Assembly: GCA_019400425.1 (NCBI GenBank)
Contig: JAFREE010000094.1
Location: 1-64,000 of the forward strand
Origin: Hymenochaete sp. R1
Lineage: Eukaryota; Basidiomycota; Agaricomycetes; Hymenochaetales; Hymenochaetaceae
Length of the DNA: 64,000 nucleotides
Direction of reading: 5' to 3'
Position numbers and translations under genes: made by a program. How positions within the stretch are numbered: the first letter of the stretch is position 1; each line of letters begins with the position of its first letter. Positions 43,249 through 55,300 of the stretch are shown here, one piece after another. The notes beneath the pieces were generated by a model. That model did no database searches. It was not told the origin of the DNA and worked only from the letters and a program-made list of their open reading frames with translations.

Positions 43249-45318
43249 ATGAGACGCTTCTTTCGTCGGTCCGAACAACGTGACTCCCAATCCCAACTTA
43301 ACACTCACCAGGGTCCTCTCGTTCTCCCTCGCGGCCCTCCTCCTGCCTTCTCCGTCGCAAATTCAGTCTCAAATGCAAGCGCGCAGACGAAGCCGTACGA
43401 CCAGCCCACCCTCGTTTCGCCACCGACACCTCCCCCGCCTGCAGACAAGTATACCCTCGGTGCACTCGTCAACTCCCTTCCGAACGAAGTCCTCTCAGAG
43501 ATATTCTTCTGGTGTACGCCGAATGTAGAAGATCACAACGATGTTTCAGATGACGAGAATGCGTTGTCTGTGCGTGATAAAACGCCTTACCCCGCCCTCT
43601 CCCTCTCACACGTCTGCAAACACTGGCGAACCATTTCCCTCTCCTCCCCACGCCTCTGGACATACTCCCGCATCCCAATCAAAAACCAAAAGCTCGGATC
43701 GGCTGTAGCCCTCATGAGTCTTTACCTCGCCCGCTCGAAGCAATGCTCCGTGTTTCTCGACTTTGACTTCGTCGAGAAGTTCAGTTACTATAAGCATGTG
43801 ATGGGCTTGTTTGAGCGCATGGTTGAGGTGGCAAAGACGGTGAGGGGTGAGAGGGCCGTCGAAGATAGTTTCTTGGCGACGCATCTTGAATCGAGCAGTT
43901 CGGAGAACCGGGCAGCAAGGGAAGAATGGTACTTTTGGTCCGCGAGGCCGAAATTACCACCCACCCAGGAGCTTATCACTGCTTCAACTGGACCCATACC
44001 TGGCAATGGCTCTCGCTCTGGCACTGGTTCTAATCATGGCATGACCCGCTCTACATCTAATCCAGATTTTAGTACGGCCGATACAGATGCGGGCATCCGC
44101 GACTATCTCCAACTCGCCAACACCCCCGCCACCGACTCCATGTCACCCACCCTCTCCGACCCCGTCCCCACCGTCACTTTACGCGCCCTCCGACTCGCCA
44201 TCGGCTCCTTCATACTCGAGCCATACCACTCCTGGGCCTCCTCACTCACCTTCCTTGTCATCAAGGATCTCAACAACTACACAAACCTCACCAACGTCTC
44301 CGCGCGCGAGATTCTTTCTACGTTCCCGCTCCTCGTACATTGCTCGCTGCATATCGACTTTGAGGTCGCGGAGCAGCTTGCGGAAGTCGAGGCGGTGGAC
44401 ATGCTGTGGCCTGAACACGTGCAGGAAATTGCTAATGGTGAGGCTCAACAAGGACAAGGGCAAGTTGGCGATGTGGATGCTGCTCCGGCAGACGCTGCGA
44501 ATAGAACCCTCGCCGCACGTGTTGACCTTCCCTTCCTGAAAAGCCTCTCCCTCTCTTGGAATGACCTCGTCAACATCGGTCCCCTCCTCGACGCCCTCCA
44601 CGTTCCCGCTCTCCGCGAGCTCGAACTCGATGGCGTCGCGCCCGAGTCTCCCGAAGCTGGTACTGGCACCTGGCCGCACCTTGTCTGGCTTCTCCGGCGC
44701 ATGCAAGCTGATGCCGCTGCTCTCGGAGTCGGGGTCGCTCTTGGTTCAGGTGCAGGTATCACACACCTCATACTGACGAAACTCGACCTTTTCCATGCCG
44801 AGTTTCTTAACGCCTTACCCCTGATCGGGCCTACCCTCGAAGGGCTCTGGCTCGAGGAAGTGTTGATGGACGAGAGCATCCTCCGGGGTATGCAGCCTCT
44901 TTTTGTGAATCCAAAGCTGAAGACAGTCGTGATGATGGATGCGTACACGTTTGATGTTGGGGAGCTGGCGAGGATCATGAAGGAAGTGGACCGTGATGAT
45001 GTGGGTCTTGTTGATCCGAGGAGCGGAAGATCTGATGCCAGTGGTGCAGGCGAAGGTGCATATGAAGCGCCGGTGAAAATATACGTTGACCGATGCGGGG
45101 AAGTGACGCCAGAGCATTTCGAGCTCATTCTCGAGCTCGGTGTTGGCAACTTGGAGATCGGGCCAGGGAGCTTAGCCGAGGCGTTTGGTACCCAGTCCGA
45201 ATTCGAGGATAATGCTGTAAATGATGAAGCACTCGAAGGCCAGGACGACGGTGGAGAAGGAGCGAGTCCGAATGGGGACGTCAGTCCCCGTGAGGCGTGG
45301 ATTGAGGAAGTCGAGTAA
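43249..45318 (+). CDS. F-box protein with leucine-rich-like C-terminal region
   Basis: Likely substrate-recognition subunit of an SCF (Skp1-Cullin-F-box) ubiquitin ligase; target unknown. Single exon, 689 codons, ATG 43249. The N-terminal about 75 residues are basic then Pro/Ser rich. The F-box lies at about residues 77-135: LVNSLPNEVLSEIFFWCTP, an acidic insert, then YPALSLSHVCKHWRTISLSS and PRLWTYSRI. The rest has repeated leucine-rich-like strands (VTLRALRLAIGSFIL, FLKSLSLSWNDLVNIGPLLD, ALRELELDGVAPES, LEGLWLEEVLMDESILRGM) and an acidic C-terminus. Many such genes are expanded in Agaricomycetes. The reverse strand also stays open over 44445-45404, which I regard as a shadow. Confidence 0.88.
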   Translation: MRRFFRRSEQRDSQSQLNTHQGPLVLPRGPPPAFSVANSVSNASAQTKPYDQPTLVSPPTPPPPADKYTLGALVNSLPNEVLSEIFFWCTPNVEDHNDVSDDENALSVRDKTPYPALSLSHVCKHWRTISLSSPRLWTYSRIPIKNQKLGSAVALMSLYLARSKQCSVFLDFDFVEKFSYYKHVMGLFERMVEVAKTVRGERAVEDSFLATHLESSSSENRAAREEWYFWSARPKLPPTQELITASTGPIPGNGSRSGTGSNHGMTRSTSNPDFSTADTDAGIRDYLQLANTPATDSMSPTLSDPVPTVTLRALRLAIGSFILEPYHSWASSLTFLVIKDLNNYTNLTNVSAREILSTFPLLVHCSLHIDFEVAEQLAEVEAVDMLWPEHVQEIANGEAQQGQGQVGDVDAAPADAANRTLAARVDLPFLKSLSLSWNDLVNIGPLLDALHVPALRELELDGVAPESPEAGTGTWPHLVWLLRRMQADAAALGVGVALGSGAGITHLILTKLDLFHAEFLNALPLIGPTLEGLWLEEVLMDESILRGMQPLFVNPKLKTVVMMDAYTFDVGELARIMKEVDRDDVGLVDPRSGRSDASGAGEGAYEAPVKIYVDRCGEVTPEHFELILELGVGNLEIGPGSLAEAFGTQSEFEDNAVNDEALEGQDDGGEGASPNGDVSPREAWIEEVE

Positions 45319-45881
45319 CTGCTCAGTAGACTGAGATACCTCCATGGCCGCGCAAAAGTTGGTTCATCATACGTACGAGTCGATATGCTCTCGCATAGAG
45401 CCACAATCTTTGACTCTGACCTTCGTCACCTTATCTTCCTTCTAATTTAAGGATTAGATAGTGATTGGCCCGGGGACATACAGCTACATGTACGGAGCAT
45501 TTATGCATGTAGAGCAGAGTACTAGCGCCACCGCCAATTGAGAGTGAAGCAAGAAAATGTCATCGTATAGTTGGTAAAGGATAAAAGCAAATTGAAAAGC
45601 TTGAGATGTATGAAAAGAGACAATGGAAAATACAATGAGTCCTAGATCAGTGCGGGTCCAGGAATGCGAGAAAGAAAGAAATGTAATGCAATGATGCAGG
45701 AGAATATCCTTTCGTCTATGTTAGAATGGAGAAGAAGTAAGCCAAACAAACATGAAAGCGGGATAATGATACGATCCAAAATAGTCCGTGTCCAATTTCA
45801 AGAGGATGAACGAAGAAAAAATGAAAAAAACTACCATTGATAATCAAAAAATCCCCACACTTGATCTACCTGTATCAACCT
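45319..45881. other. Convergent intergenic region
   Basis: About 560 bp between 3' ends. AT-rich to purine-rich, with no frames of note. Confidence 0.5.
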
Positions 45882-47247
45882 CTATACTTCGTCGTACTCT
45901 TCCTCCTCGCACTGCTCATCCACCTCACCGACTGTGACTAGCTTCGGGATCCTCGAAATCCGCCTTGCCTCCAAACTCCGCTTCACTAACATGACAGCCG
46001 GCGCCTCACGAACCATCTTTACCCACCCCGATGCCCGACATAGCTTCTCGAGCGCTGCTTCGCGCGCTTGCTGTCTTAGCGATTCGGAGTCGATTTCGTC
46101 ATCATCGTTCGAAGAGGAGAAAGAAGGAGAGGGGGAGGAGGCGCGGGTAAAATCGAAGTCGTCGGAGAGCGAGATAATTTCGTCTTCCGAGCTTGCGTTC
46201 GAGTTGGCGTTCGACGTAGATGCCGATATTGATGTCGATACGTGCGTCCCCGAATCAAAAGTAGGCTTGACTGGGTAAGAATGATTGCGACGCAGAAACG
46301 CTGCTTCTAACGGGGTACGAGGCGAAGATGCACCGCTAGACTCGGAATCCTCATCGTTATCACCGGAATCAGACTCAGCGTCACTGGACCCCCCGTACCC
46401 GTAATCAAACGTGCGGTAGTCCTCGGAGTCGGAACTATCGTAGGCCTTGAGCGAGCTCACTTTGGCTTGAGTTTTGGCGATGACCCGCTGAAGATGTCGA
46501 TGCGATGGGGTTGAGCTCGAACGAGGGTATGTCGAGGAGATCGGTGCGGGACTAAATATTGGTTCGGGGACGGTAGCTCCACGAGAAGCGTGGCTGGGAC
46601 CGACTGCCTCTTCCGCTCCTTCCGACACCGTCTCGAGCCTCTCGTGCTCGCTAAAATCGTCGACGTCGTCAATCCACATGGATAAACCTGCATGCTCGAG
46701 CTGCGCTATCCTTGCCGAAGTAATATGAGCTTGTGTGAGCTTCGAGAGGCGGAGGCAGGTACCCATGATACGGGGTTCGGGCTCGCTTTGTTGAATGACT
46801 CGGATGCGCGATAAGAGTTCCGTGAGGCGTTCCTGTGCATTTGGGGAATGAATCGCGGAGGATATAGAACGTTCTAAAAATATGAGCTCTTGCTCTTTAA
46901 TAACTGTTGAAGCTAACGACGCTGTTGTGCTAGAGTACTGGATCAGGCATAGGTGTATCAGTGATGAGAGTTGAGATAGAATGGGAACGGTGTGCTAATA
47001 CCTGGGATAAAGGTGAAGACTGGAAAGGGTTGGATCTCGAGGCATTTCGCTCATGTTTTCGTCGCCTATGAATGAACTCGTGTCGTTGTTGTCGCTGCTG
47101 GGCTGATTCGGAGAACTTGCGAAGACGGCCTCGACTATCAAACAGGGAAAGGTTGGACTCTGGTGTTGAGTAGTGACCAATCGACAGCGGGGTGCTGTTC
47201 GAAGAACCCTCGTGATGTTCCAATGGCGAAGCCTGCGTGTGAATCAT
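45882..47247 (-). CDS. Orphan Ser- and acid-rich protein
   Basis: Not recognised. ATG 47247; exon 1 (47247-47002) joins after an intron to a long second exon beginning YSSTTASLAS (about 46938). The N-terminal 80 residues are His/Ser/Arg rich (RGRLRKFSESAQQRQQRHEF). A helical segment follows (about residues 90-170): VIKEQELIFLERSISSAIHS and RLTELLSRIRVIQ, then TCLRLSKLTQAHITSARIAQ. The middle is low-complexity Ser/Asp/Glu with Pro-directed sites (SSPRTP). The C-terminal 60 residues form a predicted helix, LRQQAREAALEKLCRASGWV, then a basic stretch and an acidic end (EEEEYDEV). Predicted soluble and partly disordered. The junction join and ATG are well placed, so I trust that it is a gene; I offer no function. 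Confidence 0.65.
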
Positions 47248-48046
47248 GATACGTTGTTAATGATCGAGGAGTCGGAGACAAAATAGATCATTGGAATTCC
47301 GCATCAATCCTTTTGTAGTCGACGCAAGGAATGAAGCTGAGAAAAGGAATCCGGTCGGAGTTTGACATGTCTCATACGGTCCGTGGAAGGTCTCCGAGAT
47401 GAAGCGCATCGAGTATAGGCATTGAAAAGATGCTCCGACGTCATAATGACTTAGACTCGAGACTCACACCGTCAGCAGCATCCGCCTGAGAGCTTCCTGA
47501 GACTACGGCACGGCACGGCACGCTCACGCTCACGTAGAGAATGGGCTGATGTTCGATTGCGCGGGCCATGTTCATGAGTATGAGTCACTGTGCATTTCAT
47601 TACAATTCCGAGACATTTCAAATTATGTAACTGACTGACGCACCCAGAGGAAGTATATCTATGTGATACGTTGACTGAGACAGACAGCCTCTCTGTTAGA
47701 ACTCCGGATAATAATTGTTGAGTTCAGCTTGAAGACGGGCATTGACAAGCTTAAGTTTGCGAAGAAAATCACAGAAGGCGTGAGAAAGAGAAAAGGAGGT
47801 GATGTAATTTGTTCCCACACTTGCTTCGGTCAATCCGGCAGTGAGTCCGGCTTCAAGTCCGGCAAATCCGGCCAAGTAGTACTAGTCCTTTCTCGGGTCA
47901 TCCCGGTCTCTACCTCGTTTCGGGATGGGACTCACACAAACTTGGTCCCACCTCTTCACGATGCGTCCTATACACTTCAACTCGAAGTTACTCTCGAGTT
48001 ACAGCAACGTTTACGCGGCACTGTTGCTTTTCTATCAACTTTCGCC
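47248..48046. other. Divergent region and possible in-frame upstream extension of HTD2
   Basis: About 800 bp. An open frame in register with HTD2 runs from 47729, but its sequence does not resemble the family, so I treat it as 5' flanking sequence. A tandem GGCAC repeat occurs near 47510-47522. Confidence 0.45.
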
Positions 48047-49427
48047 ATGTTATTTGGGTTGAAACGTAACCGATTGAGCGACTCGCACATCTTTTTTGGC
48101 AGACGTCGCTGCATTAACCTCATAAACCGGACGTTCTCGCAATATTCAATCGACGCGACATCGGACAGAGCACTGGACAATTGGATAACTTCAACCCTCT
48201 CCAGACCACCTCTCATCTACTCGGATACAATCACTTACTCGAAGCTCTTAGACTTATATCTGACGCTGCCCACTCGTTCCCATGATCAACAGGAGCTACA
48301 ACAGCCGTCCAAACAAAACGCTGACATCACCGCAAAGACTCAGACAGACTCGAAGGAGGGAGAAGCGTTATCTCCACTACACACTCTTGCATTCTTTCAT
48401 CCACGTGTGTCTGAGAATGACCTGGGGAGTGATGGTACAGAGCGGCTTAACTGCCCTCCAACGCTATTCGGAAGACGGATGTGGGTCGGCGGGGCGTTCG
48501 ATTTTGCTCCCTTTTTAGCCCCTTCCGGGCTGAAGCCGGGATCGAGCCCGAGTCCAACGATGATGACGAGTGGTTTGAGAGTAGGTGGAGAGGCAACTGT
48601 CAGTACGAGGGTGGTTGGAATTGAGAAGAAGGGATTCGAGGCAGGAAGACCGTTGGTGTTCGTTCATCAGGAAATGGAGTATCGGAACGGTGGGGTTGTA
48701 ACCAATGAAGTTCAGGTTAGAGAAAGAAGGACGCACGTTTACTTACCTACAGCTGAAGGCTATGCAAGCGAGGAAAGTACGAACAAAAGGGTGACGAAAA
48801 GAGGTGTGTTCTCATCTGACCTCGCTTACCCTTTGAAGTTCAATGTCGCTCATTTATTTGACAATCATTTTTCAGTCGAAGGTTTGCCTGTGGCTCAATA
48901 CAGATTTTCCTGGACACCGACTCCCATAACGCTCTTCCGTTTCTCTTCTCTAACTTGGAATGCTCACTTGATCCACCTTGACCGGGAGTACGCAAAGCAG
49001 GTGGAAGGTCATCAAGGTTCGCAATCTGTTATCTCTCCGCACGTTATCCCATCGAAATTGCGCGTATGGTTCTCAAATTTGAGTCTAACACACGTTTAAC
49101 ATCTACTTCTGTGTACTTGTAGAACGTCTAGTTCACGGACCCCTGACGGCCCTGGTGCTTGTCGAAGCCCTCTTAAGCCCATCGGGTGGTGCACAAACCC
49201 TTTCTTTCGGCCAATCTCAACATCGAGATAAAACTTCTCCCTCCACCACGCACTTCAAAATCTCTTCCTTCACATATCGAGCACATAATCCTGTACTCGT
49301 TAATCGCAGACAACATCTGTGCGGGGCGTTGGTGGATGATAAAGAGCCTGATTCGCGCGGAAAGGCAGTGGTGTGGGCAGAGGACGATGACGGAGTCGTT
49401 GGGATGAGTGGAGAGGTGAAGTTTTGA
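48047..49427 (+). CDS. HTD2: Hydroxyacyl-thioester dehydratase type 2, mitochondrial (Htd2)
   Basis: 3-hydroxyacyl-ACP dehydratase of mitochondrial type II fatty-acid synthesis, which feeds lipoic acid production. The chosen ATG at 48047 gives a basic mitochondrial leader (MLFGLKRNRLSDSHIFFGRR); an in-frame frame opens at 47729 but adds non-family sequence. Hot-dog-fold blocks are LFGRRMWVGGAFDFAPFL, KKGFEAGRPLVFVHQEMEY, RERRTHVYLP, and the catalytic-helix region TPITLFRFSSLTWNAHLIH then LDREYA. An intron near 49014-49123 joins VEGHQ to ERLVHGPLTALVLVEALLSP, the other family hallmark. The C-terminal strand FKISSFTYRAHNPVLVNRR matches the fold. TGA is at 49425-49427. It converges with family member D 324 bp away. 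Confidence 0.9.
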
Positions 49428-49751
49428 TTGTGAGTTTTAATTAATAAACATGTTTTGTTTGCATTGATTATAAGCCGGGGGTTTTTTTTTCGGATAGCAG
49501 TTGATTCCAAATCGAATCACCTTTCCAATGGTCTAATATCGAGGTGCGTCCATTACAATTATCGTGCAAGTCACGATATTTTATATTGCATTGAATAGAC
49601 ATATACATCTGACACTCCTCAACGTGAGAGGAATTGAGGTAGAAGAATAGTGCACTTTGGAGTGCCAAAACTCACTAGTGTATACCTGTTCCCGTTCCTG
49701 CGCTCTTAACCGGCCCAGAGATTCAACTAAGAACAAGAAAATGTGACCTGC
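49428..49751. other. Convergent intergenic region
   Basis: 324 bp between the 3' ends of HTD2 and family member D; AT-rich, with a T-run near 49484-49492. Probably the two 3' UTRs. Confidence 0.5.
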
Positions 49752-50987
49752 TCAAACGTGTCTGGCCCTCTTTGAGCGATCATCGTCGGCAGGAGGTGGC
49801 GACCTCTTCAGGAAATACGAGAACATTCTCCCGCGATCCGTCTGCAACCAGTTCTCAAACTTCTCCTCCATTTCGGCGTCGCCAAACGTCTCTGGATCGT
49901 TCTTAATACTTTCTTGCGTTACGCTTATGACCTTTTCCAAGATATTGTCAAGTTCTTTGACCCTTTCAACAACTTCGTCTAATTCTTTCCCCATATTTGT
50001 TCGTTCGTCCCTGATCAATCCCTTCTCAATTGACACCTCGAAGTCCTCGTCTTCATTCATTTGCTTCCTATAATCTCGATGTTGGGCACGATATGCGTTC
50101 AGGAAATCGTGTTCCTGTCTAAAAGAAGGCAACGTCTTTTCCCGGAAGCCCCGCTCCTTCCTAAAATCCAAGAATATCTTCTGCAAACTCTCTAAGTCTG
50201 CCTTTTTGAAATTCTCAAATGCATTCTCCTTCCGTGTCCTGGAAATAGTTGGGTATTGGACACTCTCAAGAGCAGAGTTGAGGTGAGTCTCACGGATACG
50301 TCGAACGGTGCGGATGGCTTCGACGTCTGCCATTGACTTTTCCAAAGTAGCGCTTAGTGCCATGGCTTGTGGCACTGTTTCGTGTGGCGGGTTTTTGGTG
50401 GAGGGAATAACAGCATTCCCGAGAGCTCCGTCGTTGAGCATGACAAAGTGATGATGATAGAGGAAGGCGAGAGGTTCGGAGAGGGAGTGATCCACGTGAA
50501 GCTCAGTAAAGAAAGCATTTCGATCAAGAACATGAGCTTCCATGCGTTTCAAGAACCAGGGACTACAAGCCTGCACGAATATCTTTCGGGTGTTACCAGT
50601 CGTCGTGATAAACTTGTCTACTGCTTTGTTCTTTTTTCCCAAGCGTTCCTCTTTGAGTCCCGATATTCTTCTTGCTTGTTCCTCGGCGGTTCTTTCTCTT
50701 TGCATGATAAATTCTTCGTGATATCGGAACACGTTTGTTATAAAGTTCAGCTTTGAGTGAACTTGTTTGTCGTATTCGGCCTTCTCGAATCCCTGCAAGG
50801 TTTTCCATTCTCGAAGAATGTCTTCATCGGTAACGATAGGCAATCGCATCTGGGGGCCTTGATCGCCTTGCCTTTTCCGTTTGTTGGACCCTCTGGATAA
50901 TTGATCTCCTTGGAATGGCATTGGCGTCAGTAATTAATTAGGTTGTCATGAATTAGAAAGAAACCTACGGGCTGAAGACTGGGACAT
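49752..50987 (-). CDS. Unknown expanded family, member D
   Basis: Only minus-strand member. Exon 1 is 50987-50969 (19 nt, MSQSSA plus one base), the intron runs to an ag at 50910-50909, and exon 2 is 50908-49752. Blocks are a basic N-terminus (NKRKRQGD), TDEDILREWKTLQGFEKAEY, VFRYHEEF, TRKIFVQACSPWFLKRMEAH, FFTELHVDHSLSEPLAFLYH and NAYRAQHRDYRKQMNEDEDF. A helical heptad region follows, then FENWLQTDRGRMFSYFLKRS and the basic tail RSKRARHV. Closest to G: both have VDHSLS.PLAFLY, LN.ALES.QYP, and an identical 19-bp context over the start (CGCGCCATGTCCCAGTCTT). Predicted soluble; function unknown. Confidence 0.78.
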
Positions 50988-52328
50988 GGCGCGATAGGGT
51001 GAAAACAACCCAACTCAGCTGAGTAAGGTGAAGAAATAGCAAGGTAGAGTTTGTACGTCGTTGCTCGTTTAATACAGGGTCCTTTGCGCTTACAAATATC
51101 TGCAATGTTTTCCATGCACATTGCTTTGTGACCCTAGAGTATTCACGTCGACTTTCGGTTTACTAAAATTGAAGTTGTGGAATGAGTGAACGACGTTCAA
51201 ACTGTGCCTTTTCGAATGAGGTTTTCAAGTTGAGAGCCGAAAGAACGTGCTTACACAGCAGAAATGGTTCAATTTGTGGACCGGAGCCCGATAAATGCGC
51301 CGAAATTTGGGAAATGTATTGTAAGTTTGTCTTAAAATTCGCGAGATAGACAATTCTGAAGTAACCTCTTATTCTCCCGCCGAAATATGGTTAAATTTTC
51401 GAGTTTGCGTGCAGAAAAGGCTCCACACACATACTTAACAATTTTCTACAACATTTGAATGATTAATTGAGGTCACAAATCCTTATTTATCTGTAGTGTT
51501 AGTATGGGTTTCGGTGAGTAATACCAGGGGGAGCGTTTATTTGTGATAGACAATATGCTGTTCAACTTTTAAACGAATTTTGAACTAGTCGTAGCTCGCC
51601 ACAAAACAACCAGGACTTCTTCAGCAAGTCCAAGATAACAAATGGGCTTTCAGGTTTCGAGCAATTCGAGCGTCGCTTTGTTATGTGGCGCTTTGAGTCG
51701 CCCATATCTGTTTATCTCGCCTTTCTTTCTGCAGACTGCAGGGAGAGAAAATGTGAAGATAGTGATCGAAAACTGGGAGAGATGCATCACACACTTCTGG
51801 CTAACCAAGACGTAGCAACCCCCCTCCAAAGTCAGTGCAAGCAAGCAGGAAAGAATTTCAAGGTGACAGAGGAGATGAAATAGATCATATGCCCCCTTGC
51901 TCCATAACATTCCACACCGACAATTTGGACTTGGAAAGGCAAACGAAAACAACTTAATGCGAGTTTGTCGAATTTCCAAAACTGAATAACCAAAACATAC
52001 ACACTACTTAATGAGTTTAGACCTGCAGTCAAACGTGTATGGACAGAACGTTTTTAAGAAGGAGGAGAAACGGAGACTAGGAAAAGCGAGAGAATTACGC
52101 TGATATACATTGATATAGGATTAAAAAGTTGCCAAGTTTTACGAGGATGGCATGGAATTTTCTCTACATCTGCAAGAAAGAAAATTGTGTGCCTCGAATC
52201 TGAAAGCGAAATGAAATGACAAGTCGTCACGAGTCGTAAAAAAGAACGGGTGCTGTCAAGGATGAAATTCCATCTAAGCAAATCCGAGTACGTCCATTTC
52301 CGCTGAGCGTTTTATGCACCCCAGTTCT
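50988..52328. other. Intergenic region, AT-rich
   Basis: About 1.3 kb between the start of member D and the 3' end of the large zinc-cluster gene. It holds only short frames on both strands and no recognised repeat. Confidence 0.45.
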
Positions 52329-55300
52329 CTACGATGAACCTGCACCTGCGTTGGCGCGCAAGGACTGCTCTACCTTTTGAACTTGATACTCTTTTCATGG
52401 CAAGAAGTCGAGGAAAAGAGATCATGATCCGTCAGTAATCTGTTTCTGAGAACATGCGAAACAAACTTACGAGCAACGGGAAACACGACACTCAACCTCT
52501 TCAGCGCATCCATCACCGTCTCCAATTCGTTGACCACACCGTACGTCCTCCCATTCTCAGCCAGACTTACGACGTCGTCCTCGGGCCTCCCCATCCCCTT
52601 CGCACATTCCATGTCCCCACCCCACTCTTTCTCCCGTAACAAGACATCAGCGACGCACATCCAACATGTGCCGATTACAGGGTCGACCAACGAAAATCGG
52701 CGCATAACGATCTCTTCGGCACGGCCTGCGGTGCTGGTGGCGACATCGAACAAAGGAGAAATTTGGAGTAACTGCCTGGCGATGCGCGTAGCGAGTGCAG
52801 CAGCACGCACGCATTCTCCGTGCGCTGCTGCATCTTTCTGAGCACGAGGGTGATGCAGTTGGATGAGCGCAGCGTGCGCCAGCGTATGTACCAGCGCCAT
52901 CTCCGTATCCACCGTGTCCGCGTCTCCGTCCCCGCCCTCATGTCCTAGCATCCCAGCATCCTCCAACGAGCCGGCGCGAGCGCTAATGAACGGCTTTAAT
53001 CCACCGGTGAACTTCCCAATCGCATATTCCAATTGTCCGAACTGGTCCCAGTATGTCGGTTCGCTCTGCATCGATGAAATCCTCGCCGCCCTCTCGAACA
53101 ACGCCGCTGCTTTTGCCTTGAGCGCTTTAGTGCACCCGCTCGCAAGAGCAATAGAACTAGGGTCCGATGGCGCTCCTGAAATCGAACCTCCGGGAACACG
53201 ATCACGCTCGAAAAGTAGTCCAAGACTCGTATAATCCGCAGATTCTCTTGAAATGACTCCTTCGGCCTCAAGAGCAGACGTAGAGTCTGCATTGACACCC
53301 CACGGCCAGACACTACATATCTTCAACTGTGGATGCTCGTCATCGGGCAATGACGAAGGCAAACCCGTTGCGACACTCCAACAGCGATCGATCACAAACA
53401 CACTCCAAAAGGCCGAGACACGTTCGCGATGTTCTGCAGGGCTTCGCGCAGGTGGAAGGAGGACAGCGGGAGCAAAAGAGGTGGTCATTGTGGAAGACGA
53501 GATTGGATTTGGAGCAGGAGAGGTAATGTTGCCGCCAGGCGTCAGGGAATGCGTGGTGACTGCCACTGTATTCCAATTCGAAGCATACACAGATGTAGAC
53601 GATTCAGGCGGGATTGCTGGCGATGTGCCCGCGAGCTCATACATGTTCGAAGTGGGATTTGGCGCATTGGGATTGGGTGACGTCGTATCTGCTGGCGTCC
53701 ACACTGCTGTTCGAATCTGGTGCATACCGAGTGAAACAGCAAGGCGCGCTGCCGCAGAGGCGTGGTAATAGCCTTCGAGGAGGCGGGCCTGAGCAAACGT
53801 ATGAAATGTAAGTTGTCGGACAACATACAATCTAAAGGAGCTGCATTACCTTCGCAAAGAAATACACCGCTAACAATGCGGAAGCCTGTACGGCATCCAC
53901 GAGCGGCGTTGCAGGGTCAAGCTGCCCTCCTTCCGCCTCTCCGCCCCAGCGCTGACCATGACCATGACCCCTCTTCCCATTCCCGGGAGACCTCGTACTC
54001 ACAGGACTCGCAGGCCCGCTTCCACCAACTCCGGTCCCATCCCGCACACCCATACTACTCGACCCAACAACCCCAAAACTCGTACTGGCACTCAAACTCC
54101 GACTTCGGCTCTTGCTTCTCCCTCTCCACCCACCCCTATCAGACCCACCCCATCTACTCCCGGAAGAGGACGATGATGCAGAAGATGATGCAGAGGAACA
54201 GCAGGTCGCGGCCGCCTCGCCTGCTTCAAGCGCAGCTGCAATGCCCCGCAACGCACGGGTGAGAAAGACCGACTCCGCATCTGCAAGTTCTTTTTTGAGA
54301 GCCAGCGGGTTTAGTGAATGAAGATGTGAGTTGACAGATGATGCGCCGAGTGTGATTGGAAGACTGGCACTGGAACCAAAGTGACATGCAAGAAGGAAGA
54401 TGGCGTTAACGAGGGCAGGATGGGCTGGCGGTGGGTGGTCTCGATCAGACTCGGATGATGTGGATGCTGGGTTTGGAGCATAAGCTGAAACAGTCGAATC
54501 CAAAGCATACGGGAATGCGCTACTAGTGCCGATGTCGATGCCCAAACGCTGCTGGAACCTTTTTGGAGAAATATCGAGACCACATTGATGTCGGTGAGGG
54601 AGGAAAATGTTCGCTCTAACATAATCGAAAAGGAAAGGCCGTGTCAGTAACGAGTACACAATTTTGAGCCTTCAAATACAGACGGCGAAACGTGAAAGCA
54701 AGCCAAATAGCATAGCAACCATGATCCGACCCAGAAAGGGAAAGACCGAGCCAAAAAGAAAATGACAGGTAACATGAAACACGTCACAACGTCTCACAAA
54801 TTTCTCCAACTCCATACAAAGAATGTTACATCCCCAAAATGAAAACAGACGTGATAATTTTCTTCGAAGTCTGGATGTCAACGAAAAGAATGGTGAAGAG
54901 TGTTAATAATAGCACGGTCAGAATCAGAATTCCAGTCGGACTTCGGAAGCAAAACCTTTCCGGATCCCACCATTTGAATACATCTCTTCGTCCACGACTG
55001 CAATCTCCGAAAAGAAATATCTCCAGAAGCCTTTGCTCGCTTAGAGACCACGGCGTTTCAGGAAACAAAAATTGCAACGAAGCTGAGGGCATTACTTCGC
55101 GCAGAGGGTAGGGGAAACGCATTGAAAGACGACGCCGAGAATCTTGGTGCGTAACCATGCGTGAAAGGAAAAAAGGAGAGACGACACCCAAAGAGGATTA
55201 ACTCACAAAACAGTCCGATCCGGAACGGGCAGCACATCCACATCCCAGCGACTCTTACTCCTATACCCTACCAAACTTTGAGGTACAGAAGCGGGTGCTT

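Noticed and set aside
44445..45404. 319-codon minus-strand frame antisense to the F-box gene
   Set aside because: GC-rich codon bias keeps the reverse strand open; the composition is Ser/Arg/Pro shadow and the plus strand has clear F-box motifs.
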